From the NCBI RefSeq assembly GCF_002999135.1, contig NZ_CP027229.1, forward strand, positions 310,001 to 374,000: 64,000 nt of DNA. Reading direction: 5' to 3'. This DNA comes from Capnocytophaga sp. oral taxon 878 (lineage in GTDB: Bacteria; Bacteroidota; Bacteroidia; Flavobacteriales; Flavobacteriaceae). Positions within the stretch are counted from its first letter, which is position 1. The number at the start of each line of letters is the position of its first letter. Both the position numbers and the translations under genes were made by a program. The notes below the pieces were generated by a model, which was given only the letters and a program-made list of their open reading frames with translations, made no database searches and was not told where the DNA came from. Below are positions 9,125 through 18,270 of the stretch, in pieces.

Positions 9125-9154
9125 AAAAAAGCATATCTTTTATCCCTTACCCAA

Positions 9155-10084
9155 TCACTCCCTGCCAAAAGAATAAGTTTGAGCCTCTATAAAATTAGGA
9201 TAAACCCCTCCAAGTACAACATTTGTAATATTCTTTTCAAAATATGCCTCTAAAGGTAAGAAAATATCAGTGGCATCTGTCCATATCCGCTTCAAATGAG
9301 GCATTTTAAGCAAAGGCGAAGCATCTTTTATAGGATTAAAGCATATATATAATCTATTGAGCGTTTTTATACCAACCAAATCACTAAGGTCTTCTATTGC
9401 ATTACTATCCAATTCCAAGGTTTCTAAGCAAAGCTCTCTCAACGGAGCAAGATTAGTAATCTTATTGTCGCTCAAGCGCAAGGAAGTCAGGTTTTTCATA
9501 TTTTTCAAAGCCGATAAGTCACTTATTCGGTTGTTTTCCAATTGTAAATACGTTAGCTTATGTAAGGCTGCCAAAGGCGAAATGTCAGTTATATTATTCC
9601 TGTCCAATGTTAGTTCAGTAAGATTTTGTAACTTCTCTATCCCCTTAATACTACTAATTTTATTGGACGACAGACTTAAAATTTTTATTTTAGGCAACTC
9701 GCACAAAGCGCTAATATCTTGTACTTCGCTGTTATAAATCTCTACATTTTTTAGCTTTTTGTATTTAGCTAAAGGTGAATAATCCCGAACATCAACTCCA
9801 AAATTCAGTTTCTCTAGTTTATCCAAAGGAGGCAAGGCTTCTAAGTGTGTAATACCCCCCGAATATAATTCCAACTGCTTTATGTTAGGAAACATTTCCA
9901 ACTCAGCTAAGTCTTCAGATACCAAATCATCATTCTCAATAAGCATTTTAGTAACAAATTCAGCTCCCTCTTCTTTTACCAATACTCTCCTACCTTCTTT
10001 CACTAATAGATGAGCGTGCTTCTTTTTAAGATAATGTTTTACCTTCTGCTCTATAATTTTACTTTTAAATCTGATGTACGACAT
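9155..10084 (-). CDS. Leucine-rich repeat protein, probably cytoplasmic
   Basis: 309 residues. After a charged N-terminal part (1-60) there are about nine 22-residue internalin-type leucine-rich repeats from about 65 to 270, with the pattern LxxLxLxxNxIxDISPLaaL (for example LTELTLDRNNITDISPLAAL). Such repeats form a curved solenoid for protein binding. No signal peptide, lipobox, LPXTG or type IX sorting domain is visible, so it probably stays inside the cell, unlike true internalins. It is the last gene of a minus-strand group, 40 bp after the GSCFA gene. Partner and role are unknown. Confidence 0.8.
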   Translation of the reverse strand: MSYIRFKSKIIEQKVKHYLKKKHAHLLVKEGRRVLVKEEGAEFVTKMLIENDDLVSEDLAELEMFPNIKQLELYSGGITHLEALPPLDKLEKLNFGVDVRDYSPLAKYKKLKNVEIYNSEVQDISALCELPKIKILSLSSNKISSIKGIEKLQNLTELTLDRNNITDISPLAALHKLTYLQLENNRISDLSALKNMKNLTSLRLSDNKITNLAPLRELCLETLELDSNAIEDLSDLVGIKTLNRLYICFNPIKDASPLLKMPHLKRIWTDATDIFLPLEAYFEKNITNVVLGGVYPNFIEAQTYSFGRE

Positions 10085-10124
10085 TTTTTTAATAATTACG
10101 TTCTAAAATCTTATCTGTTATTTC

Positions 10125-11069
10125 TTATTTAAACTGAATGTGCGGATATTTTGCTTCAAACTTCGCAATTTTCTCCCTTAGCTGTGCCAAAAATCGCTGA
10201 TGGCTTTCAGTCTCTGGATTAAAAGGTCTGTGTTGTAGTCCTTTTTGTATATTGTCTACTGTTTTCATATCAGCTTGGGTATCATTAGTAATATAACTAT
10301 TGATAAGTCGTTCCCATATATATAGTATAGCCATAGGCGAGGGGTGCAGCATATCATCTGCATAAAAGCGGTAATCACGTAGTTCATCTATCAGCAGCTC
10401 GTAAGCAGGGAAGTAAGCAGCTTTTTTAGCCGCTATTAACGGATACAGAGCGGTAAATAACTGTCCTTTACTCACCTGATTTTCAAAAAAACCATCTTTG
10501 CTGTGCCTTACCGGCGAAATAGTGAAGATGAGTTGCAACTCTGGGTTGTAACTCTTTACAAGTTCAATAATATGAGATAAACTATCACTTATCTCCTCCA
10601 CCCGAAGCAGTCGTTTGCTGAAGTGTGCTTGGGGTAATTTATGGCAGTTTGCCACTATGCTTTCAGTGCTATTGTGTATATACACCCATGAGGTGCCCAA
10701 GGTAATAAAGCAAACAGAGGCTGTTTGCAGCGCTGTACGTAGTTGTGTTTGTTGTTCATTAGCAAAGGCAATAGCTTCTTTTAAGGTCGGTTTGCTAAGC
10801 GAAGAATGAAAACTGAAGCTATGCCAAAGCTCGTTGTAGTTAAAAAAATCATTATCAGTATACACCTCACCTTGTATTGCCCTATTAATAACATTTTCAA
10901 TGGCTATAGGCTGAAAAAGTGTCCCAAAAGGGTTCAAGGTAATCGGGAACTTGTAATAAGCAAATTGCTCACCCATATTTACAGCAAAGCACGAGCCTAA
11001 GCTCACTATTTCTGAATAGTAAGTAATACTTGGTGTCTCTGCAATAGTAACAATTGTTCTAAAGTCCAT
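10125..11069 (-). CDS. GSCFA-domain protein
   Basis: 314 residues. The N-terminal motif GSCFA (residues 25-29, in IVSLGSCFAVNMG) and the following PFGTLFQP and FITLGTSWVY segments define the GSCFA family, which resembles SGNH/GDSL-type hydrolases; IFTISPVRH and DMLHPSPMAILYIWE near the C-terminus fit the later conserved blocks. Family members are thought to be esterase- or acyltransferase-like, but no substrate is established to my knowledge. No signal peptide is seen. The start overlaps ogt by 11 bp, so it is translated from the same message as ogt and the AsmA-like gene. Confidence 0.85.
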   Translation of the reverse strand: MDFRTIVTIAETPSITYYSEIVSLGSCFAVNMGEQFAYYKFPITLNPFGTLFQPIAIENVINRAIQGEVYTDNDFFNYNELWHSFSFHSSLSKPTLKEAIAFANEQQTQLRTALQTASVCFITLGTSWVYIHNSTESIVANCHKLPQAHFSKRLLRVEEISDSLSHIIELVKSYNPELQLIFTISPVRHSKDGFFENQVSKGQLFTALYPLIAAKKAAYFPAYELLIDELRDYRFYADDMLHPSPMAILYIWERLINSYITNDTQADMKTVDNIQKGLQHRPFNPETESHQRFLAQLREKIAKFEAKYPHIQFK

Positions 11070-11583
11070 TTTCTAATTTTAGCAAATATGCTTTTCGTGT
11101 AATCCCTCCTGTGTAACCTCCAAGGCCTCCATCATTGCCTATAACTCTGTGGCAAGGCACAATAATAGATAGTCTATTCTTGCCATTAGCATTAGCTACA
11201 GCGCGCGCAGCTTTAGGGTTACCTATAGCTACAGCTTCTTCTTTATAGCTTATAGTCTTGCCGTAAGGTATAGTTTGTAGTACTTTCCATACCTCTTCTT
11301 GAAAGGGAGTGCCTACAAATTGTATAGGTAAACTGAATTCTTTTCGTTCTTTGGCAAAGTATTCTTTTAGTTGTTGTTCTAATTGTAGCAGGAGGTCGTT
11401 TTCTCTATCTACATTAGTAGCTCCTAAGTGTTTTAGTACAATAGCTTGGTCAAGGTGCCAACTAAGGTTGTCCAAAAAGTCCACTACATAAATAGCCTCA
11501 TCAGTTGCCATTGCTATCAGCATTCCTATCGGGCTGTTTATTTTCTTCTGGTATAGTTTCTTGTTCCTCATTTGTTGCCTCAC
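11059..11583 (-). CDS. ogt: Methylated-DNA--protein-cysteine methyltransferase
   Basis: 174 residues. DNA repair protein that removes methyl groups from O6-methylguanine in a suicide reaction. The active-site motif IVPCHRVIG has the acceptor Cys144; the helix-turn-helix FQEEVWKVLQTIPYGKTISY and the asparagine hinge region AVANANGKN are typical of Ogt/MGMT. The gene overlaps the upstream AsmA-like gene by 83 bp and the downstream GSCFA gene by 11 bp. If Met5 or Met24 were the start, the overlap would shrink, but the conserved KINSPIG strand would be lost with Met24. There is no Ada-type regulatory domain. Confidence 0.94.
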   Translation of the reverse strand: MRQQMRNKKLYQKKINSPIGMLIAMATDEAIYVVDFLDNLSWHLDQAIVLKHLGATNVDRENDLLLQLEQQLKEYFAKERKEFSLPIQFVGTPFQEEVWKVLQTIPYGKTISYKEEAVAIGNPKAARAVANANGKNRLSIIVPCHRVIGNDGGLGGYTGGITRKAYLLKLENGL

Positions 11584-14335
11584 TATTAGGGTCGTATTCT
11601 GTTTCTTCTAAATCTTTACTTTTGCTACCCAAGCTTATTTTAGGGTTTTGCTGGGTACCGGTCACTTTTATAGGGATACCAATAATGCCCAATGGGGGTA
11701 AGCCTAAGCGTATTTTGAAATTCAGCTTACCATCAAAACTGCTTTGCCCTTCAATACGTGGTCTAAACCCAGATACTTTAAATTTGAACCGCTCTACTGT
11801 AATAAGGTTATTCTTAATAGTAGTCTTAATATCAATAGTCGATAGTTTGCTGTCTCGCAGTGCATCAGTACCAGTTTTGTCACTTATTATATTAAAAAGT
11901 TTGAAGCCCTTCATCTGCACACTATCTACCGAAAGTACACCCCCTCCTACTACTGATGGGTATATAGGTAGCATCTCGTCATTCAGTTTTCCTTCTACAG
12001 CGTAATCTAATGAAATGATACCCCTTGCATCTTTTGCCATCGAAACCATTTCTCTAAACAGTTTCACTTCCTTATAAGCTTTTTGCACATCAAAGTTCTC
12101 TGCTTTTATCTTGAAGTTAAACCTAGCACGTTTAGGGGTTTCATCTGCATATAGGGCATCAATATGGGCAGTTACTCCTATAAGGTTAAAAATTACATTT
12201 TTAAGCGATAGCACTCCTCTTTTCAGTTGGGTGCTTCCTCTTAGGTTTTGGATGGTAAGCCCTTGTATGGCTACTTTTTTAAGGTCAGCATTTAGGTTGA
12301 AGTCAAACACTTTAGGCACAGCTATTACCCCTTTTTCAGTAGTTGTAGTGGTGGCAGTAGTAGTGCTTTCTGTAGTAGTATTTTCGGTAGTTTCGTTTTC
12401 AGTTATATCAAGGGGTTGCATAAATGAATCTACATCCAGATAGCGTGAACTTACCGAAAAGTTCCCCTTTAGTACTTCTTTATTTGATAGCAAAAAGTTT
12501 ATCACATTGCTCATTCGTCCATTCATCACAAAGTCCGATTTGCCATACATAGCACGGAAGTTGCTAAAGAGCATATCATCTTGTTTAAATCTAAAAGTAC
12601 CTTCTTGTATCACAAATGGCAGGGGTAGGTAATCGGTAGTAGTTTGTATATTGTGTAGCGTTACCACTCCTTTGTTTTCCAGCAGATGATACCTCCCTTT
12701 AGTAGCATCACTCTGTTTCCCCTTTAAGCTGATATCTGCATTAGCATACCCCTGGAAGTCTAAACCTTTTTGCGAGAATACTTTGTAAATCTTAGCTATA
12801 TCTAGCTCACCTTTAGCCTGCAAATCATACCTAATATCCTCAAAATCTTCCATTGATAGCTGTACTGTAAAAGGTTTATCTTCAAACTGAAAAGTAAGCG
12901 GTAAGAGTTTTACAGCTAAGGTTTGCAGGGTACCATCAGTATTCTCAAGGGTACCATTGCACTGTATATCAGTAATAGGGTTCGGGTAATAAGCGGTTTT
13001 TAGGTAACCATTACTGAGCTGCCAATTTCCTTTGGTAATAGGGAATAAATGTTGAGCAGGGGCATAAGTACCTTTAGCTTTTATATTAGCTAAAAGCATT
13101 CCTCTTAACTGCAAGTCTTTTCTATCCAAAAGGTGCATTACATTGTCAATATCTATATTAGCCCGCACCTTAGCATCCACCACCGGCGGATTCAAACCAT
13201 TTAAACTAAAAATACCCGAAAAATACTCTTTACCTATGGTAAAATAAATAGAATCAAGTTTTACACTCGCCTTATTTACATCTAATGCAGGTAAGTTTGC
13301 TTCAAAGTTCAAATACAGATTTTCAGCATTCACAGGCACTCCTTCATAGCCTACGGCAGCCTCACGTACCTTCATTTTTAAGTATATATCAGGACTTAAT
13401 CCCTGTGAGGTAATATATTTGCCTTTCATAGCAAATTCTAAGTCTGTTTTACCACTAAGAGTAGCCTTCTTATGCCACTGAGTAAATTGTGGAGGCAAGG
13501 CTGTAAAAAGGTCGTCTAAATTGCTATTAACCGAATTAATTGCTATATTAATATCATACCCATTGCTTAAAAAGTCTAACTTTCCTTTAAAATCAACAGG
13601 CAAGCGGTTTATTTTTAGATTGTTCTGCTGAAATATAAATGATAGCGAATGGGTATTTATTTGGGTTGTAAGCTCAGCATTTATATGTTTATCTTTTAGG
13701 TAAGATTCTCCCCCAAAAAGAAAACTAAACTGTTGTATCTCGGCTTTGGTACGCAAACTAAAAATAGATTCTTCCAAGCCTCCTTTACCTAAATAATTAA
13801 ACCCATTAGCCGTAATATTAATCCCAGTCGATTTGTCATCATAAATCAATCTAGTATTTCTCAGCTCAATACGTTGCAAGTTTATTCCAGTATCATCAGT
13901 TGTATCATCACTTTCTGCTTCACTTCCCGATTTGTACACATTGTAATTAGCTTCTCCTTGCTCATTTACTTTAATATGTACAAAGGCATTTTTTAGATAA
14001 ATCTCCTCTATATCAATCTTTTTTGAGAAAAGTAAATCCTTCACATCAATCCCTAATGAAAGCTGCTTTACCGATACTAATGTATCATTGGCATAAGGCG
14101 CAGAGCCTTTTAGCAGTACATCATCTAAGTTTAGGGTAAGTGAAGGAAAGTGTGTAAAAAAGGTAAGATTAGCTTTACTAAAATTCAATTCTCCATTAAG
14201 GTTGTCATTGGTTAGCTTCTTTATCTTTTCTGTAACATACTCAGGGTATAACATTGGGAATATCACCACAAATGCCAAAAGCAGGGCTATCAATAACCCT
14301 GCGTATTTTAAAGCTTTAAATATATATTTTCTCAT
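11501..14335 (-). CDS. AsmA-family envelope protein
   Basis: 944 residues. One N-terminal transmembrane helix (about 12-32) anchors a long periplasmic protein rich in beta strands. The N-terminal segment LTLNLDDVLLKGSAPYANDTLVSVKQLSLGIDVKDLL and the C-terminal region (about 700-900, ending GLPPLGIIGIPIKVTGTQQNPKISLG) are typical of AsmA/YhdP-like proteins, which bridge the periplasm and are linked to lipid transport to the outer membrane or to its maintenance. A threonine-rich stretch (about residues 643-667, with runs TTT and TTTTT) splits the protein and may be a flexible linker. It heads the AsmA-ogt-GSCFA-LRR group. Confidence 0.85.
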   Translation of the reverse strand: MRKYIFKALKYAGLLIALLLAFVVIFPMLYPEYVTEKIKKLTNDNLNGELNFSKANLTFFTHFPSLTLNLDDVLLKGSAPYANDTLVSVKQLSLGIDVKDLLFSKKIDIEEIYLKNAFVHIKVNEQGEANYNVYKSGSEAESDDTTDDTGINLQRIELRNTRLIYDDKSTGINITANGFNYLGKGGLEESIFSLRTKAEIQQFSFLFGGESYLKDKHINAELTTQINTHSLSFIFQQNNLKINRLPVDFKGKLDFLSNGYDINIAINSVNSNLDDLFTALPPQFTQWHKKATLSGKTDLEFAMKGKYITSQGLSPDIYLKMKVREAAVGYEGVPVNAENLYLNFEANLPALDVNKASVKLDSIYFTIGKEYFSGIFSLNGLNPPVVDAKVRANIDIDNVMHLLDRKDLQLRGMLLANIKAKGTYAPAQHLFPITKGNWQLSNGYLKTAYYPNPITDIQCNGTLENTDGTLQTLAVKLLPLTFQFEDKPFTVQLSMEDFEDIRYDLQAKGELDIAKIYKVFSQKGLDFQGYANADISLKGKQSDATKGRYHLLENKGVVTLHNIQTTTDYLPLPFVIQEGTFRFKQDDMLFSNFRAMYGKSDFVMNGRMSNVINFLLSNKEVLKGNFSVSSRYLDVDSFMQPLDITENETTENTTTESTTTATTTTTEKGVIAVPKVFDFNLNADLKKVAIQGLTIQNLRGSTQLKRGVLSLKNVIFNLIGVTAHIDALYADETPKRARFNFKIKAENFDVQKAYKEVKLFREMVSMAKDARGIISLDYAVEGKLNDEMLPIYPSVVGGGVLSVDSVQMKGFKLFNIISDKTGTDALRDSKLSTIDIKTTIKNNLITVERFKFKVSGFRPRIEGQSSFDGKLNFKIRLGLPPLGIIGIPIKVTGTQQNPKISLGSKSKDLEETEYDPNSEATNEEQETIPEENKQPDRNADSNGN

Positions 14336-14345
14336 TCAGTTTTAA

Positions 14346-14765
14346 TCATAAAAAGCTTTGTAGTGCCAGTTCATAACTCTTCAATCCAAACCCCACTACT
14401 ACACCTTTCACTACCGGCGAAAGGTACGATTGGTGTCTAAAAGTCTCTCGGGCAAAAGTGTTAGAAATATGTACTTCTACCACAGGGGTGCTTATTGCTT
14501 TTATAGCATCAGCCAATGCTACCGATGTATGGGTATATCCTCCAGCATTTAGCACAATACCATCATAACCGAAGCCTACTTCATGAATTTTATCTATCAG
14601 CGCACCTTCGTGATTGCTTTGGTAATAGCTAAGCTCTATTTCGGGAAACTGCACTTCTAAATTTGCTATAAAATCCTCAAAACTCTCCCCTCCATAAATC
14701 GATGGCTCCCGTATGCCCAATAAGTTTAAATTAGGGCCATTAATAATTAATACTTTCTTCTTCAT
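14346..14765 (-). CDS. aroQ: Type II 3-dehydroquinate dehydratase
   Basis: 139 residues, a small dodecameric enzyme of the shikimate pathway. Seen: INGPNLNLLGIREPSIYG with the catalytic Tyr24, the YQSNHEGALID block, LNAGGYTHTS, and EVHISN with the acid His99, followed by ETFRHQSYLSP. These are all hallmarks of the type II enzyme rather than the type I AroD. It ends 10 bp upstream of the AsmA-like gene start and may share its transcript. No other aro genes are nearby. Confidence 0.96.
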   Translation of the reverse strand: MKKKVLIINGPNLNLLGIREPSIYGGESFEDFIANLEVQFPEIELSYYQSNHEGALIDKIHEVGFGYDGIVLNAGGYTHTSVALADAIKAISTPVVEVHISNTFARETFRHQSYLSPVVKGVVVGFGLKSYELALQSFL

Positions 14766-14808
14766 CTACTAATTTACTAAATTGCTAATACACCAATCTG
14801 CTTTTTTG

Positions 14809-15504
14809 TCAATTAATTTTTATGCTTCCTAATCCCTTTATCACTTGGCTGCGTACTTTAGGATTTCCATTCACTTTTATACTGCCTACACCTCGTACTA
14901 TGGCATCTAGTTCTCCACTTACATATGCATTAATTGAGCCCGCTCCTGCAATATCCAAAGTTGCATTCATAGCCTTTAAATTATTACCATTTACCGAGCC
15001 AGTACCATTAATCTCTACAGCTAGTTCTTGAGTACTTCCGCTAAGGATAGCACTACCTGCTCCTGCTATACGTAAGTTTAAGGCACCCGTCTTTAAAGCA
15101 GCATTCACATTAGCAGTCCCATTTATTTTCATTTCCAAAGTCTCTGCTTCTAGTTCTTTTTCAGCTCTTATACTAACGGTACCTTTTACTACCACTCCTT
15201 TAAGCTGATTGTTCACAGGTACGTAAATTGTGAAGTTGCCTCTACGAAAGTTAAAAGAGTTATCCATGCTTATTTTAAGTGTGTTGTTTTCCACTTTAGT
15301 AATAAGATAAGGAAGTGATTTTTCAGGCGCTTTTACAGTAAGTTCACCTATTGTACCTTCAGTAAGCACTATCACATAAGCCCCCGATACTTCTATCTGT
15401 GTATAAGCTCCTACATTGCGGTTTTCTGTAACCATATTCTTCTCTTGGCTGCATGCTGTTACACTCACCAATATTCCAAATAAAAAAGTAATAAGTTTTT
15501 TCAT
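14809..15504 (-). CDS. Head-GIN domain (DUF2807) lipoprotein
   Basis: 231 residues from the internal ATG at 15504; a longer start at 15510 adds only two residues. The N-terminus MKKLITFLFGILVSVTAC is a lipoprotein signal with lipidated Cys18. The rest is a repetitive beta solenoid of the DUF2807 type: short rungs such as LEMKINGTANVNA, LNLRIAGAGSAILSG, LAVEINGTGSVNG, LDIAGAGSINAYVSG. The family is common in Bacteroidota and is labelled a putative auto-transporter adhesin without good functional evidence. It is probably anchored in an envelope membrane. The gaps to aroQ (43 bp) and to the glycosyltransferase (93 bp) leave operon membership open. Confidence 0.85.
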   Translation of the reverse strand: MKKLITFLFGILVSVTACSQEKNMVTENRNVGAYTQIEVSGAYVIVLTEGTIGELTVKAPEKSLPYLITKVENNTLKISMDNSFNFRRGNFTIYVPVNNQLKGVVVKGTVSIRAEKELEAETLEMKINGTANVNAALKTGALNLRIAGAGSAILSGSTQELAVEINGTGSVNGNNLKAMNATLDIAGAGSINAYVSGELDAIVRGVGSIKVNGNPKVRSQVIKGLGSIKIN

Positions 15505-15597
15505 AGTCATTTACCCCAACTTTCCCCCAGCAGAGGTCAGTTATAAGGTCCTCATTTTATGTTATACAATTAAAAAAATATCCACGGTGTTACATTC

Positions 15598-16644
15598 TTA
15601 ATCTTCTTCTCTTTTTTGATGGGTCAAAGCAAGCACCTCTCTCACCTTTTCCACTATCTGTTCTACTCTAACCGTCTCTATAGCTTTCTCATATCCTTTC
15701 GGATACTTCTTCCCATATACCGATGTCGGTATAAGTGGGAAATGCTCTCTATCTGCCAGCAAAGCATTCTCTATAGGTTGTCCATAAGGGTAAAAACCCG
15801 CATAAGGATGCGTAACTCCCCAGATAGTAATTGTAGGTACCCCATACATAGCCGATAGGTGCGCATTACCACTGTCCATCCCAATCATTACATCCAAGTG
15901 CGAAATCAGTTCCAATTCTTGTGTGAATGATAACCGTCCCACCATATTCTCAGCATTAGGCACCGAAATCCTACTCACTTGTTCCTCTTCAGCCTTTCCT
16001 CCACCAAAAACATAAATCTTACTATCACAATACTCTTCCGATAGCCTCTTTATAACTTCACACATCCCTTCAAAAGGGTACTGCTTTCCAGGATATGACG
16101 CAAAAGGAGCCACCCCTATTCGTACACCTTTAGGCAGCAATTTCTGTACCACTTCACTTAGTTTTAAGGGCGGAAGTATATATTCTTCCGATAAATCAAT
16201 AGGATACCCCAAAGCCCCAAACACATCAGCATACCGCTGGTATGAAGGCTTTAATTGCCTAAATGATTTGAAACGATACCGTGTCAAAGCCTGCTTTTCC
16301 AGCCTGCCCTTATCAATCTGTGCAAACGGAATCTTAGCCCATCTAAAAAAGAATTTAAGAATATTAGTGCGTAGTACATTGTGAATGTCAGCAACACCAT
16401 CAACGCCCCTAGCTCGTAACTCTTTGTAAAGTTTATACAACCCCAATACCCCTGCGTGCTTCCCATACAATTCAGGCGTAAATACACTCAAATTAGGTAT
16501 GTGCGCAAACATAGGTGCAAATAACGGACGCGTAACCATCGTGATTTTTACCTCAGGATATTCACACGCAAACGCCGTAATTACAGGTACGCTAATGGCT
16601 ACATCTCCCATAGCCGACATTCTAAAAATAGCAATATGTTCCAT
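15598..16644 (-). CDS. Family 9 glycosyltransferase (heptosyltransferase-like)
   Basis: 348 residues. The start IAIFRMSAMGDVAISVPVI and the C-terminal MIGMDSGNAHLSAMYGVPTITIWG match ADP-heptose:LPS heptosyltransferases (GT9, GT-B fold); the sugar-nucleotide site would be in the second half. Such enzymes extend the LPS inner core at the inner face of the cytoplasmic membrane. The exact sugar and acceptor are not evident, and no heptose-synthesis genes are in the window. It is the first minus-strand gene of its block and faces away from the M64 peptidase; the 250-bp gap holds a phased repeat and two candidate promoters. Confidence 0.88.
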   Translation of the reverse strand: MEHIAIFRMSAMGDVAISVPVITAFACEYPEVKITMVTRPLFAPMFAHIPNLSVFTPELYGKHAGVLGLYKLYKELRARGVDGVADIHNVLRTNILKFFFRWAKIPFAQIDKGRLEKQALTRYRFKSFRQLKPSYQRYADVFGALGYPIDLSEEYILPPLKLSEVVQKLLPKGVRIGVAPFASYPGKQYPFEGMCEVIKRLSEEYCDSKIYVFGGGKAEEEQVSRISVPNAENMVGRLSFTQELELISHLDVMIGMDSGNAHLSAMYGVPTITIWGVTHPYAGFYPYGQPIENALLADREHFPLIPTSVYGKKYPKGYEKAIETVRVEQIVEKVREVLALTHQKREED

Positions 16645-16649
16645 TTTGT

Positions 16650-16680
16650 TTTGGTGTTAAAATTATTATTATTAATTTTG
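16650..16680 (+). promoter_or_regulatory. Predicted promoter toward the M64 peptidase
   Basis: TTTG at 16650-16653, 19 bp spacer, TAATTTTG at 16673-16680. Both boxes fit the Bacteroidota consensus, but the start site would leave a leader of about 200 bases containing phased repeat copy 2. Confidence 0.55.
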
Positions 16681-16723
16681 TGCCTTCAATATAGCACTAC
16701 TATAGCCTAAATAGTATATACCT

Positions 16724-16762
16724 TGAACGAAGGATAAACGAACTATAAACGAAGGATAGTTA
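16724..16762 (+). repeat. Phased 11-bp repeat element, copy 2 (three units)
   Basis: TG + AACGAAGGATA + AACGAACTATA + AACGAAGGATA + GTTA. It is identical to copy 1 apart from loss of exactly the first 11-bp unit, which shows that the 11-mer is a real unit of change. It lies between the divergent glycosyltransferase and M64 genes. Confidence 0.92.
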
Positions 16763-16859
16763 GTGAGCTGGTAAAACTCAGTAGCCCCTAAGCTATATAC
16801 AGCCAGTAACCTCTACTCAGTATCTCACTCTTATCCCTCACATTCTCCTAAAAACACGG

Positions 16860-16888
16860 CAAATGTAATAAAAAAAAACTAATATCAA
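16860..16888 (-). promoter_or_regulatory. Possible promoter toward the glycosyltransferase
   Basis: On the minus strand TACATTTG at 16867-16860 fits the -7 consensus, with TTG at 16888-16886 as -33 (18 bp spacer). It would give a leader of about 200 bases, overlapping the leader of the opposite M64 transcript. Confidence 0.4.
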
Positions 16889-16894
16889 CTTATA

Positions 16895-18175
16895 ATGAAA
16901 CATTTATTTTTATTTTTTTTTCTAGCCTTCACCTTGGGGGCAACACAACACTCCGTATGGGGGCAACAATCTCCCGTATTTAACTTCAATAACAGCTTGC
17001 GCATCGACTTTAATCTGCTCACCGATGCCCAGCACACCGAAGTCCTTTTCCAGCAACTCAAAAAAGAACCTTATTGGGGAGGCTCACATACCAACCTCAT
17101 ATCACCCAATTTAGGTACTCTCCGCCTCCAACTCTTTGATGGCAATCAGCTCGTCTACTCCAAAGGCTTTAACTCCCTATCCAATGAATGGGCTGCAATT
17201 AAAGAAGCTAAAACCGAAAAACGCCTCTTTTATCACGCAATGCAAGTACCCTTCCCTCTCAAACCCCTTACAGTACATATCGATTTGCGCGACCATAACG
17301 GGCAATTCCAAACTATAGCCAAACAAATCATTAACCCCAACGACTATTTTATTAAAGAAGAAACACCCGTTTCTTACCCCGTAAAAAAACTCCTCCATAA
17401 TGGCGATGCAGCCAAAAAAGTCGATTTAGCTATCCTCTCAGAAGGCTATACCTCTTCACAAATGGATAAGTTTTATGCCGATGCACAACGTATGACCGAC
17501 TATATGTTCACCATCCCCCCCTTTAGTCAGCTTAAAAACGACTTTAATATCTACGCTATAGCAGTACCCTCACAGGAAAGCGGAACCGATGTTCCAGGCA
17601 AAAACATCTACAAAAACACCGCATTCCACTCATCATTCTACACCTTCGATCAGGAACGCTACCTCACTACCAACTCCCTCAAAGAAATAGCCGATGCAGC
17701 AGCCCTAGTACCCTATGATCAGCTCTATATATTAGTCAACACTAGCACCTATGGCGGAGGCGGGTTCTACAATCACCTTAACTTAGGCACAGCCGATCAC
17801 GAGCTATCCGAAAAAGTATACATACATGAGTTCGGACACGGCTTCGTAGGCCTCGCCGATGAATATTATTATGAATGGGATCCTACATTTCAAGATATGT
17901 ACAACCTCAAAATAGAACCTTGGGAAGAAAACATAACCACCTTAGTCGATTTTGGTAGCAAATGGAAAGATATGGTCAAGAAGAAAACACCAATACCTAC
18001 CCCTCGCATTCCCAAGTATCTGAACGAAGTAGGAGCTTTTGAAGGAGGCGGTTACCTCACCAAAGGGATGTACAGTCCAGTACAAGATTGCCGTATGAAA
18101 TCCAATGAGCCCAAAGGCTTCTGCCCCGTATGTGAGCGTGCTATCCGCAGGGTAGTGAAATTCTACACCGAATAA
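16895..18175 (+). CDS. Secreted M64-family (IgA peptidase-like) metallopeptidase
   Basis: 426 residues. A signal peptide (cleavage likely after VWG at about 23) sends it out of the cytoplasm. Residues 30-160 form a beta-rich N-terminal domain; the catalytic domain follows, with KVDLAILSEGYT, the zinc motif HEFGH (311-315) and LADEYY, in which Asp322 is the likely third ligand. The order matches M64 peptidases, named for the Clostridium ramosum IgA protease and frequent in Bacteroidota of host-associated communities. A CPVCERAIRR motif closes the protein. No type IX C-terminal sorting domain is visible, so release to the outside is uncertain. Cleavage of immunoglobulin A is a possibility, not shown here. 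Confidence 0.9.
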   Translation: MKHLFLFFFLAFTLGATQHSVWGQQSPVFNFNNSLRIDFNLLTDAQHTEVLFQQLKKEPYWGGSHTNLISPNLGTLRLQLFDGNQLVYSKGFNSLSNEWAAIKEAKTEKRLFYHAMQVPFPLKPLTVHIDLRDHNGQFQTIAKQIINPNDYFIKEETPVSYPVKKLLHNGDAAKKVDLAILSEGYTSSQMDKFYADAQRMTDYMFTIPPFSQLKNDFNIYAIAVPSQESGTDVPGKNIYKNTAFHSSFYTFDQERYLTTNSLKEIADAAALVPYDQLYILVNTSTYGGGGFYNHLNLGTADHELSEKVYIHEFGHGFVGLADEYYYEWDPTFQDMYNLKIEPWEENITTLVDFGSKWKDMVKKKTPIPTPRIPKYLNEVGAFEGGGYLTKGMYSPVQDCRMKSNEPKGFCPVCERAIRRVVKFYTE

Positions 18176-18204
18176 TCTCTATCAATCCACATTTAGCGAT
18201 AATA

Positions 18205-18246
18205 CAAAAAAAGAGGCTGCTCAATATTTTGAGCAGCCTCTTTCTA
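18205..18246. terminator. Bidirectional terminator between M64 and glyA
   Basis: AAAGAGGCTGCTCA (18210-18223) pairs perfectly with TGAGCAGCCTCTTT (18230-18243) around a 6-base loop. An A-run on the left and T-rich sequence on the right let it serve both convergent genes. Confidence 0.92.
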
Positions 18247-18270
18247 TTTGCTAAATAGTTAATTTATTAA

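Noticed and set aside
9155..10084. Surface internalin-like invasion protein
   Set aside because: The leucine-rich repeats match, but there is no signal peptide or anchoring domain.
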